A model generated the notes under the pieces. It saw nothing but the letters and a program-made list of their open reading frames with translations, was not told where the DNA came from and searched no databases. The position numbers and the translations under genes were made by a program. From contig JAPSFM010000047.1 in the NCBI GenBank assembly GCA_035063885.1, positions 1 through 34,253 on the forward strand: a DNA stretch of 34,253 nt. Reading direction: 5' to 3'. This document shows positions 25,674-32,662 of the stretch, piece by piece; positions within the stretch are counted from its first letter, which is position 1, and every line of letters begins with the position of its first letter. The DNA comes from CAADGY01 sp900696665 (GTDB taxonomy: Bacteria > Acidobacteriota > Terriglobia > Bryobacterales > Bryobacteraceae).

Positions 25674-25992
25674 CGTGGTGGCAAGATATACGACTCCCTT
25701 GCCGGAACAAAGCGAATCGCACTCGATTATAACACCGGCGGCGAGAACCGCAGAGGAAGAATACCCGCCGCCCCGTTCTTCTCGAATTCTGCGATTCGGA
25801 CGGCATTCCGGCGAACGTGCTTGCCGGGTTCCATCATGATCCTTGAGGTCACGGTGGACATGATCGCCCGTCTCCAGTATGGTATCCTGGCGAAGCCTTC
25901 ACGTTGCCAGCCGCCGGTAACCGGAACAGCCGAGGAGTAATGAGGGATTGGAGCGGGGCCATTCCCCGGAGCCCCGCCCCGGTGTGCTCCTT
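25674..25992. other. Intergenic stretch upstream of the LysR gene
   Basis: About 320 bases with no supported gene. It holds a possible -10 element for the LysR gene and a GC-rich hairpin at 25953-25977. A plus-strand open frame (25653-25940) lacks recognisable features. Confidence 0.5.
25953..25977. terminator. GC-rich hairpin, possible terminator
   Basis: GCGGGGC (25953-25959) pairs with GCCCCGC (25971-25977) around an 11-base loop. It sits about 15 bases past the stop of the Spy-like gene on the minus strand. No strong T-run follows on that strand, so termination is not certain. Confidence 0.35.
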
Positions 25993-26493
25993 TTACTGGC
26001 GGAATCGTCCCGCACCGAAGCCGCGCCGCATAGCACCGGGACCAGCGCCGAACATCCCGCCCATGAAGCCCGGTAACTTTTGAGCTCTCTGTTTTTGCGC
26101 CGGATCAAGGATGGCGTAAAATTTGGCGGCGGCTTTTGCGTGGATGCCCGAAAGCTGGCCCATCAGTGCGCCCTGCGCATCTGCAATGGCCTGCAATTCC
26201 TGATCCGATTTGCCGGCTTTAATTGCGTCGTTCATTCGCGTACGACCTATTCTCATCTGTTCCCGCAACGGCGCCGCGGCATCTTTCGCGGCCTGAAAAA
26301 TCTGATCTGCCTGCTGCTTCTGGGACTCCGTCAGGTTGAGATACTCCGCCATGAAACCTTTCATTCGCTCCTTCCGCGCGGCTGGGTCGCCGCCGGGACC
26401 GCCACGGCTGGCGCCCGGACCCTGGGCCAACAGAAGACCCGTTGAGAGAACTCCCACCGTCGCGAAAGTCATCCATTTCTTACCGATCGACAT
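25993..26493 (-). CDS. Spy/CpxP-like periplasmic protein
   Basis: The 166-residue protein has a signal peptide (KKWMTFATVGVLSTGLLLAQ) and two LTxxQ-like motifs, LNLTESQKQQADQ and ILDPAQKQRAQ, as in Spy and CpxP. Spy is a periplasmic chaperone and CpxP a stress-sensor inhibitor; related proteins also occur beside metal-resistance genes. The C-terminus is Gly/Met/Arg rich (GFMGGMFGAGPGAMRRGFG). Two ATGs compete: 26499 lies only two bases from AGGAGG, whereas 26493 is eight bases away and is preferred. A promoter (26539-26567) precedes it. Confidence 0.8.
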   Translation of the reverse strand: MSIGKKWMTFATVGVLSTGLLLAQGPGASRGGPGGDPAARKERMKGFMAEYLNLTESQKQQADQIFQAAKDAAAPLREQMRIGRTRMNDAIKAGKSDQELQAIADAQGALMGQLSGIHAKAAAKFYAILDPAQKQRAQKLPGFMGGMFGAGPGAMRRGFGAGRFRQ

Positions 26494-26538
26494 TTGCATG
26501 TCCTCCTGTGTCTCAAGTTACCGTGGCAACGTAAAGGA

Positions 26539-26567
26539 AATATTGGCGAGGTGTAAATGTATGTAAA
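26539..26567 (-). promoter_or_regulatory. Promoter for the Spy-like gene
   Basis: On the minus strand TTTACA (26567-26562) and AATATT (26544-26539) are separated by 17 bases. The predicted transcript begins about 40 bases before the ATG at 26493. TGTAAAT occurs twice with 10-base spacing over the -35 area and could be a regulator site. Confidence 0.4.
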
Positions 26568-26658
26568 TTCAAGCCGCTCGTGCCTCATCCTCTTTCCTGC
26601 CCGGTATCTTTCAAACTGGACGTATGCGGCGCGTACTCTGGTACAATCAGGGGTTCGG

Positions 26659-27432
26659 ATGCCCAAGACGGAACGGGAATATCGACAGGATATCGTCGAG
26701 GTAGGTCGCCTTGTCTACCAAAAAGGATGGGTTGCAGCGAATGACGGAAACATCAGCATCCGCCTCGACCAGGACCGGATTCTCTGCACGCCCACGGGTG
26801 TGAGCAAAGGCATGATGCATCCCGACGACCTGGTGATTTGCGACACGTCGGGCAACAAGCTGGAGGGACGTAAAGAACGTACTTCCGAGATGGCCATGCA
26901 TCTGACCATCTACAATATGCGTCCCGACATCAAGGCCGTCGTGCACGCTCACCCGCCGGTTGCCACCGGATTTGCGACCGCGGGGAAGCCTTTGAACCTG
27001 GCGCTACTGCCGGAGGTGATTATCGGGCTGGGCTGCGTACCACTGGCGGATTATGGTTTACCCGGAACACCCGCGCTCACGGACCCGATGCTGCCCTACA
27101 TTCCCAAATACGATGCGATTCTGATGGCGAATCACGGCGCGGTATGCTACGGCGAGGACGTCTATAAAGCCTTCTTCAAAATGGAGACCACGGAGCACTA
27201 CGCCCGCATTTCGCTGGTAGCGGAACTGCTGGGCGGTGCGACCATTTTGCCGAAACAGGAGGTCGAGAAGCTGTTCGACTCCCGTACCCGGTATGGAGTG
27301 AAGGCCCGCGCCGGCGTGGAGCCCGGTTGTCCGGTGGCGGCTGAGGATGCGGATGCCGGCAGATTTGTTGTGACCCGCGAGGAACTGGTAGCGCTGGTGG
27401 ACGAGGCGCTCAGAATGCGGGGCGTGGCTTGA
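26659..27432 (+). CDS. Class II aldolase (fuculose/rhamnulose-phosphate aldolase-like), microcompartment-linked
   Basis: The 257-residue protein is a zinc class II aldolase/adducin-family enzyme. The zinc and catalytic residues of fuculose-1-phosphate aldolase are present: Glu77 (SEMAMH), His96 and His98 (HAHPP), and His159 (ANHGAV). It probably cleaves a deoxy-sugar phosphate to dihydroxyacetone phosphate and lactaldehyde, as in microcompartments that degrade fucose and rhamnose; the substrate is inference. After the catalytic domain comes a linker (about 220-235), then an amphipathic helix (TREELVALVDEALRMRG) like an encapsulation peptide. The ATG at 26659 with AGGGG upstream is the family start; a 34-codon upstream extension is not supported. 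It is followed 35 bases later by the shell hexamer gene. Confidence 0.9.
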   Translation: MPKTEREYRQDIVEVGRLVYQKGWVAANDGNISIRLDQDRILCTPTGVSKGMMHPDDLVICDTSGNKLEGRKERTSEMAMHLTIYNMRPDIKAVVHAHPPVATGFATAGKPLNLALLPEVIIGLGCVPLADYGLPGTPALTDPMLPYIPKYDAILMANHGAVCYGEDVYKAFFKMETTEHYARISLVAELLGGATILPKQEVEKLFDSRTRYGVKARAGVEPGCPVAAEDADAGRFVVTREELVALVDEALRMRGVA

Positions 27433-27467
27433 ATTCAGGCGGGCTTACGGCGCGCCGCGGAGGTTAA

Positions 27468-27755
27468 ATGGGTGAAGCTTTAGGAATGATCGAAACGCGG
27501 GGTCTGGTCGCAATGATCGAGGCTGCCGATGCGATGGTGAAGGCCGCAAAGGTAACGTTGGTGGGGTGGGAAAAGATCGGGTCCGGATACGTCACCGCCC
27601 TGGTGCGAGGCGATGTCGCGGCCGTACGTGCTGCCACCGATGCGGGTGCGGCAGCGGCGCGCCGCGTCGGTGAATTGATTTCTGTTCACGTCATCCCGCG
27701 TCCTCATCCCAGCCTGGAAGACGTCCTGCCGATCGGAAAATCGAACTCGAAGTAA
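27468..27755 (+). CDS. Bacterial microcompartment hexameric shell protein (BMC-H)
   Basis: The 95-residue protein is a single BMC domain of the PduA/EutM/CcmK type that forms flat hexamers tiling the shell facets. GEALGMIETRGLVAMIEAAD and the pore loop KIGSG (36-40) are characteristic. The polar pore suits passage of small polar substrates, by family knowledge. Translation signals are strong: GGAGG four bases before ATG. It is the only hexamer gene in the window, next to three pentamer genes. Confidence 0.97.
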   Translation: MGEALGMIETRGLVAMIEAADAMVKAAKVTLVGWEKIGSGYVTALVRGDVAAVRAATDAGAAAARRVGELISVHVIPRPHPSLEDVLPIGKSNSK

Positions 27756-27760
27756 CTTTC

Positions 27761-27802
27761 CGGCGAACCGCACGGTTCGGCTTCTGCCGGAACGGTTCGC
27801 CG
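27761..27802 (+). other. 10-bp hairpin between hexamer and pentamer genes
   Basis: CGGCGAACCG (27761-27770) pairs perfectly with CGGTTCGCCG (27793-27802). A competing shorter hairpin uses CGAACC (27764-27769) and GGTTCG (27774-27779) with a four-base loop. No T-run follows, so it is more likely an mRNA-stabilising or processing element than a full terminator. Confidence 0.6.
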
Positions 27803-27815
27803 CCGGCTCACATTT

Positions 27816-28082
27816 ATGATACTGGCGCGCGTTGTAGGCACTGTGGTGGCCACCCGAAAAGATTCCCGGCTCGAAGGGAAAAAATTGCTGGTTCTGAAAC
27901 CGATCTCGCCGGAAGGCCGTGATGAGGCGGGCTATGTGGTGGCTGTTGACACGGTGAGCGCCGGTTTCCGCGAAACGGTGATCGTCGTTTCCGGCAGTTC
28001 CGCGCGAATGGCCGAAGGCTGCAAGGATAAGCCCGTGGATACCGCTATCGTCGGTATCGTGGACACTATCAGCCTGGATTGA
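27816..28082 (+). CDS. Microcompartment pentameric vertex protein 1 (EutN/CcmL type)
   Basis: The 88-residue protein is a BMC-P (Pfam EutN_CcmL) shell vertex protein. The pattern ILARVVGTVVATRK...LEGKKLLVLKP and the C-terminal TAIVGIVDTI are diagnostic. Pentamers of this fold cap the twelve vertices of the shell. The ATG has no visible Shine-Dalgarno sequence, and the 3' side of the hairpin lies only 14 bases upstream. It is clearly paralogous to the third pentamer gene. Confidence 0.95.
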   Translation: MILARVVGTVVATRKDSRLEGKKLLVLKPISPEGRDEAGYVVAVDTVSAGFRETVIVVSGSSARMAEGCKDKPVDTAIVGIVDTISLD

Positions 28083-28091
28083 GAGTCTGAT

Positions 28092-28376
28092 TTGTATCTC
28101 GGCAAAGTGGTAGGGAGAGTCTGGGCCACGGTAAAGAACGCGAACCTTGACGGGCACAGGCTGCTCATCGTCCAGCCTTTAACTCCCGAACTCAAACCCA
28201 CCGGCAGGAGAATCGTGGTAGCGGACTGCACGGGCGCCGGCGCCGGCGAACTGGTCTACTGGTGCCGCGGGCGCGAGTCGACTTTTCCTTTCCTGCCGGA
28301 CGAAGTTCCGGCGGATTCAACGATTGTCGGCATTGTGGATGAGCTTACGGTCAAGCGCACGAAGGAGGCGGGCTGA
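28092..28376 (+). CDS. Microcompartment pentameric vertex protein 2 (EutN/CcmL type)
   Basis: The 94-residue BMC-P protein starts YLGKVVGRVWATVKN and ends STIVGIVDELTV. It diverges more than its two neighbours, with WCRGRE and FPFLPDEVPAD in the loop before the last strand, so it may make a distinct vertex. The start is TTG at 28092, preceded by GAGAG at six bases: a weak initiation site. It begins nine bases after the first pentamer gene. Confidence 0.93.
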   Translation: MYLGKVVGRVWATVKNANLDGHRLLIVQPLTPELKPTGRRIVVADCTGAGAGELVYWCRGRESTFPFLPDEVPADSTIVGIVDELTVKRTKEAG

Positions 28377-28380
28377 AGCA

Positions 28381-28677
28381 TTGCTGATCGCGAGGGTCAT
28401 CGGTGAGGTGGTTGCGACGCGCAAACATGCGAGCCATGAAGGACGGAAGATTCTGATGGTTCAGCCTCTGAACCTGGACGGCACCGATCGCGGCGATGCT
28501 GTTGTGGCGCTCGATTCCGTCGATGCGGGCGTGGGCGATCGCGTCCTGCTGGTCACCGAAGGCTTCAGCGCAATGACCAGCGTAGGCCGGCCCCAGTCGC
28601 CGATTGACATGGCGGTTATCGGAGTAATCGACCGCGTCGATCTGTTGCCGGAAGCCACGCAGACCCATACACCATAA
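28381..28677 (+). CDS. Microcompartment pentameric vertex protein 3 (EutN/CcmL type)
   Basis: The 98-residue BMC-P protein begins LLIARVIGEVVATRK and carries the AVIGVIDRVDLL end motif. The start is taken as TTG at 28381, where the family begins; GGAGG lies 12 bases upstream, farther than ideal. An ATG at 28324 in the same frame would add 19 residues overlapping the previous gene and is less likely. A short tail (LPEATQTHTP) follows the domain. Confidence 0.92.
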   Translation: MLIARVIGEVVATRKHASHEGRKILMVQPLNLDGTDRGDAVVALDSVDAGVGDRVLLVTEGFSAMTSVGRPQSPIDMAVIGVIDRVDLLPEATQTHTP

Positions 28678-28715
28678 ATCGCCCCACGCGCGGTGCGGTG
28701 TGGGAGAATCGCACC

Positions 28716-29810
28716 ATGAACAGTCGAACAGCCCTCGGACCGGTCAGCAGGCGGACTGTCCTCTCCGCGGCTGCTACGCTTATCGCGTCTGCCCAGCAAA
28801 CCCGAAGCGAAGTGCGTTTGCCGCGCAAGGTCCGAATCGCCATTATCGGTTTCGACGGGCACCCCGGTGAAATCACCGGCGTCCTTTCCCGTCTGCCCGA
28901 TGTCGAGGTGGTCGCCATATCGGATAAGCCCGCGGCGATGGCCAGGGCAGCGCGAAATCCGCGCCTCGCCGGCGCCAAACAATTCACCGATTACGAACAC
29001 ATGCTGGACCGGGTAAAAGCCGACGTTATTGCTGTCTGCAATAACAACGGGGAGCGCGCCGGAGCCGTTATTGCAAGTGCGAAACGCGGGATCAATGTCA
29101 TTGCCGAAAAGCCGCTGGCAATCGTGACCTCCGATCTCGAGCGCGTAAAGCAGGCGGTCTCCGCCTCCGGTATCCAACTAGGAATGTTGCTGCCGATGCG
29201 CTACTCCCCTGCTTATCTGGCGCTGAAACAGATTGTGGATTCCGGCGAACTCGGTGAAATCGCTTTGATTTCCGCTCAGAAATCCTACAAAGCCGGAAAC
29301 CGGCCCGAGTGGATGTTGCGCCGCGAGACCTATGGCGGCACCATCCCATGGATCGGCATCCATATGGTGGACCTCATGCGCTGGACAAGCGGGCGGGAGT
29401 TCACGGCTACGGCGTCGTTTCAGGGCATCGTCGGTTCGCCCGGCAATAACGCAATGGAAAACACCACCGCCAGCATCTTCCAACTGGATAACGGGGGCAC
29501 CGCAACGCTTCGCATGGACTACTTCCGCCCGGAATCGGCGCCGACACACGGAGACGACCGGCTGCGCCTTGCAGGAACGAAGGGTGTGGCGGAATACATG
29601 GCCGCCACAGGCGTAACGGTCGTGTCGGACAAAGCAAAGCCCAGAGTGATCTCCGATCTTCCGCCAGCAGGTTCCGTATTCATTGACTATCTGCTCTCGG
29701 TATACGCCGGAAAAGAAGCTACCTTGACGCTCAAAGACATCTACCGCACCAACGAAATCGTGCTGGCTGCGCGCGACGCGGCGGATCAGCGCACAATTGT
29801 AAAATTGTAA
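28716..29810 (+). CDS. Tat-exported Gfo/Idh/MocA-family oxidoreductase
   Basis: The 364-residue protein has a twin-arginine signal (VSRRTVLSAAATLIASA, residues 10-26), so it is probably exported folded with its nicotinamide cofactor. The Rossmann part has IAIIGFDGHPG in place of the usual GxGxxG, and the catalytic lysine lies in AEKPL (Lys132). The family's D-x-x-x-H-x-x-D motif reads W212-IGIHMVD, with Trp replacing the first Asp, a variant I believe exists in some subfamilies. It begins 38 bases after the last pentamer gene with GGGAG upstream, so it is likely in the same operon. Export would keep it out of the compartment. The substrate is unknown. Confidence 0.87.
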   Translation: MNSRTALGPVSRRTVLSAAATLIASAQQTRSEVRLPRKVRIAIIGFDGHPGEITGVLSRLPDVEVVAISDKPAAMARAARNPRLAGAKQFTDYEHMLDRVKADVIAVCNNNGERAGAVIASAKRGINVIAEKPLAIVTSDLERVKQAVSASGIQLGMLLPMRYSPAYLALKQIVDSGELGEIALISAQKSYKAGNRPEWMLRRETYGGTIPWIGIHMVDLMRWTSGREFTATASFQGIVGSPGNNAMENTTASIFQLDNGGTATLRMDYFRPESAPTHGDDRLRLAGTKGVAEYMAATGVTVVSDKAKPRVISDLPPAGSVFIDYLLSVYAGKEATLTLKDIYRTNEIVLAARDAADQRTIVKL

Positions 29811-30102
29811 CTCCCGGCGGCAGCGATCACCAATCGAATTCCGGAGGAAAATCTCCATTTATCAAGCATTTCCAAGTCGAAGCGCCTCTTTTTATTTTCT
29901 TGGCCGGATATTCTGGAGTCGTAGCAAGCGATCAACGCATCGTGAGCTTTCGAGAACAGAAACATGGGATCCGATCCGATCATCATCGTTATTCCCGGTC
30001 TGTGGCTCTAATCTGTAAGGCTGTAATTCGATGCGCACCCACAGGCGCATGACCTTAACTTAACTGTCACTCACTGAAATCCTCTCTTCGGACTATTAGC
30101 TC

Positions 30103-30111
30103 TGGTATACT
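30103..30111 (+). promoter_or_regulatory. Extended -10 promoter element for the TPR-CHAT gene
   Basis: TGGTATACT is an extended -10 (TGn plus TATACT). No good -35 lies 17 bases upstream. The predicted start site near 30118 falls within the left arm of the inverted repeat that follows. Confidence 0.45.
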
Positions 30112-30112
30112 T

Positions 30113-30145
30113 CTGAGGAGTACATCTGATAAGAGTACTCCTCAG
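30113..30145 (+). promoter_or_regulatory. Perfect 11-bp inverted repeat, operator or leader hairpin
   Basis: CTGAGGAGTAC (30113-30123) and GTACTCCTCAG (30135-30145) are exact reverse complements around an 11-base spacer. The element begins two bases after the -10 hexamer and ends 37 bases before the GTG start. It could bind a dimeric regulator over the transcription start or fold in the 5' leader. Confidence 0.6.
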
Positions 30146-30182
30146 GAGCCAGCCTCGTTCCTTCTCTCTTTTTGTTTGTCTC

Positions 30183-32657
30183 GTGCGATTTGCCACTGTA
30201 GCGACGGGTTTCCTGCTGCTGCTCCTACCCAACGTGAGCAGCCGGCCGGGATCGATTCATTCACTTCCCCCTAATTCCTCCAACGCATTCCTCTGGAATG
30301 ACACCGCGTTTCGCGAACTCCGCCAGAAGGCGTTTGACAGCCTCGGAAAAGGCCGTTTTCTCCAGGCGGCAGCGCTCTACGAGCACGGCTTTAAAGTGGC
30401 TCTCGAAAAGGGCGATACTGCATCAGCCATTCGAGTTCTCAACAATTTAGGCGCCGCGCATCTGTATTTGCTGCAATATCGGCGTGCAATGCAGGTGTAT
30501 ATCCGGGCAAAGGACCTTGCATCGAGAACAGGCGATGCGGAAAGTGGTCCGGCTATTTCGGGAAACATCGCGTCAATATATCTGCAAATGGGAGATGAGA
30601 AAAGTGCCTGGGAGGAGATCCAGCAAGCGCTCGACGACCTGGCGCCGGAGACTTCGAATGCGGTCAGAACTCGCCTGTTCATTTTGGCTGGTGTGATCCA
30701 GAGCTACGTGGGTGATCTCGACACCACCACCCGGTATTTTGGAGCGGCGATCGCGGCAGCCGATGCCGAAGCCGATCCGGCAATGGAGGCGCAGGCCTGG
30801 GACCATCTCGGCGGAGTCTGGCAACGGGCGGGAGACCTGGACCGCGCTGAAATCGCTCTGACGAACGCCTTCCGGTTACGGAAGTTGAATGGCGGCAAGG
30901 ACCTGTTTCTTTCGTATCCCAAATTGGGATTGCTGCGTCTCGCACAGGGTGATCTGCGCTCAGCCGAAGTTCTCATGAATCGCGCCATCGAAACGTCGCG
31001 GCAGGCGAGCGCTCAAATGCCGCTCTGGACGCCGTACCACAGGCGTGGATTGGTGAAAAAAGCCGCGGGGAAGCTTCGTGAAGCGCTCGGCGATTTTCAA
31101 ACGGCTATCGATATGGTCCGTGTGGCGCGCCTGGAAGTGATTCCGGTTGCGTCTTTAAAGAACAGCAGCAACGTTGAACTGCACGATGTCTACTCGTCCT
31201 TTATCGAGACCGCCTGTGCGCTGTATCTGGAAACCCGCGCCAGGCGATACGCGGAAATGGGTCTTCAGGCGGCCCAGGAGATTCGCGCGCTGGCGCTTCG
31301 GGATCGTGTTGGGGATCTCGAATCCCGCCTGCCGGCCGAATATTGGGAACGGCTCGCCCAGCTTCGCGCCGCACAGGCCGCCGCGTTCCGCAACAGGACC
31401 GCCGCGGTGGATGACAGAATCGGCCGGCTAAACGTCGAGCTTAATGAAATGGAAGCGCGCGCGGGTTTGGAAGCGCAGGTAGTGTATTCGTCCGCTCCAG
31501 GGGCGGTGCGCGATTTTGGGCTGGACCGGGACGAATTATTGTTGAGCTTCCACATCACACCAAACGTGTCCGTCGTGTGGGCTCTGACGGATCGTGATTT
31601 GGAGCTGCGGCCGTTGCCTCCGGAAAAGGTTATTGCCCGCCAGGTCGCCGGCTTCCAACATGCCGTCCAGACGGGTTCCGCCAACGCCGCTGCTCAGGGA
31701 GCCGAACTCTACCGGACGCTCTTCGACGGCCTGCCGGAACAGGCACTCGCGCGAAAACGTTGGAAGATTTTGCTGGATGGGCCACTTTACAAGTTGCCAT
31801 TTGCGGCGCTCGTGGATTCTTTCGAGAACGAAAAGCCCAGATACCTGGTCGAAAATCATGTACTGCTTGCCCTACCGGCGATTCTGAAAACACCCGGCAC
31901 GAACGGGTGTGACAGCGGACTCTTTGTCGCCGCCGGCGATCCAATCTACAACCAGGCCGACTCGCGCTGGCGGGGGAGGCGGACGCCGCGCGCCGCGCGC
32001 AAGACAGGATCCTTGTTCTCCCTTTTCGGCTGGGGGGGCGATGCAGAAGAGAGCCAGTCTTTTGAACTGGCTCGTCTACCAGGAACCGGCCGAGAGATCC
32101 GGGCCTGCGCCAATGTCTGGGCGGCGAAAAGCGGCGTGAAGCCGGAACTGCTGTCGGGTGCCGAGGCGAATTGGGATTCTATTCGTGCCACCTTCGCCCG
32201 GAAACCGGCAGTAGTCCATATTGCCTCCCACGTTGTAAGCTCTCCGATGAACCCCGAAGAGGCGATGATTGCATTGTCGCTCGGACCCGATGGCTCGGGT
32301 GATTTCGTAGGACCGCTCCAGATTTCGGCCCTTCGTTTCCAAACCGGTATCGTGGTGATGAGCGGCTGCAATTCCGGAACTGGTGAGGCCTTGCCTGGCG
32401 CGGGCCTGATGGGCTTGACCAGAGCATGGCTGCATGGTGGAGCCGGAGCGGTTGCGGCTACCCACTGGCCAGTTACGGACGACGAAGGTAAGCTATTGGT
32501 GCGGTTTTATGAGCACCTACACCAGTTGAAGGGAGGGTCGGCGGGCGCCCGTGCCGCCGAAGCCCTGCATCTGGCACAAAGAGATTTTTTGAAAGTAGAG
32601 ACTGGCCAGATCGACGCACGAGATTGGCCGGCGTATTTTGTAGTTGGAAAGGAATAG
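30183..32657 (+). CDS. Exported TPR-CHAT caspase-like protease
   Basis: The 824-residue protein begins with an apparent signal peptide (RFATVATGFLLLLLPNVSS). Tetratricopeptide-like helical repeats fill about residues 43-310, a coiled region runs to about 430, and a C-terminal CHAT domain spans about 500-824. The caspase-type dyad is visible: His683 in VVHIASH and Cys729 in MSGCNSG, followed by GLTRAWLHGGAGAVAATHWPV. CHAT proteins are cysteine proteases, often fused to TPRs that sense a partner. The start is GTG without a Shine-Dalgarno; no better start is seen. The sigma-factor gene follows after five bases, suggesting one operon and a regulatory link. Confidence 0.88.
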   Translation: MRFATVATGFLLLLLPNVSSRPGSIHSLPPNSSNAFLWNDTAFRELRQKAFDSLGKGRFLQAAALYEHGFKVALEKGDTASAIRVLNNLGAAHLYLLQYRRAMQVYIRAKDLASRTGDAESGPAISGNIASIYLQMGDEKSAWEEIQQALDDLAPETSNAVRTRLFILAGVIQSYVGDLDTTTRYFGAAIAAADAEADPAMEAQAWDHLGGVWQRAGDLDRAEIALTNAFRLRKLNGGKDLFLSYPKLGLLRLAQGDLRSAEVLMNRAIETSRQASAQMPLWTPYHRRGLVKKAAGKLREALGDFQTAIDMVRVARLEVIPVASLKNSSNVELHDVYSSFIETACALYLETRARRYAEMGLQAAQEIRALALRDRVGDLESRLPAEYWERLAQLRAAQAAAFRNRTAAVDDRIGRLNVELNEMEARAGLEAQVVYSSAPGAVRDFGLDRDELLLSFHITPNVSVVWALTDRDLELRPLPPEKVIARQVAGFQHAVQTGSANAAAQGAELYRTLFDGLPEQALARKRWKILLDGPLYKLPFAALVDSFENEKPRYLVENHVLLALPAILKTPGTNGCDSGLFVAAGDPIYNQADSRWRGRRTPRAARKTGSLFSLFGWGGDAEESQSFELARLPGTGREIRACANVWAAKSGVKPELLSGAEANWDSIRATFARKPAVVHIASHVVSSPMNPEEAMIALSLGPDGSGDFVGPLQISALRFQTGIVVMSGCNSGTGEALPGAGLMGLTRAWLHGGAGAVAATHWPVTDDEGKLLVRFYEHLHQLKGGSAGARAAEALHLAQRDFLKVETGQIDARDWPAYFVVGKE

Positions 32658-32662
32658 AATTT

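Larger units (their letters stand above)
29811..30182. other. Intergenic stretch with regulatory repeats
   Basis: About 370 bases without a supported gene. A 6-bp hairpin (ATGCGC 30031-30036 / GCGCAT 30045-30050), an extended -10 element (30103-30111) and an 11-bp inverted repeat (30113-30145) lie in its right half. The left half shows nothing clear. Confidence 0.5.

Noticed and set aside
25653..25940. 95-codon plus-strand frame
   Set aside because: It begins inside the LysR gene's 5' end, has no domain and no ribosome-binding site.
30031..30050. 6-bp hairpin ATGCGC / GCGCAT as terminator of the oxidoreductase gene
   Set aside because: The stem is short, it lies over 200 bases past the stop and no T-run follows.
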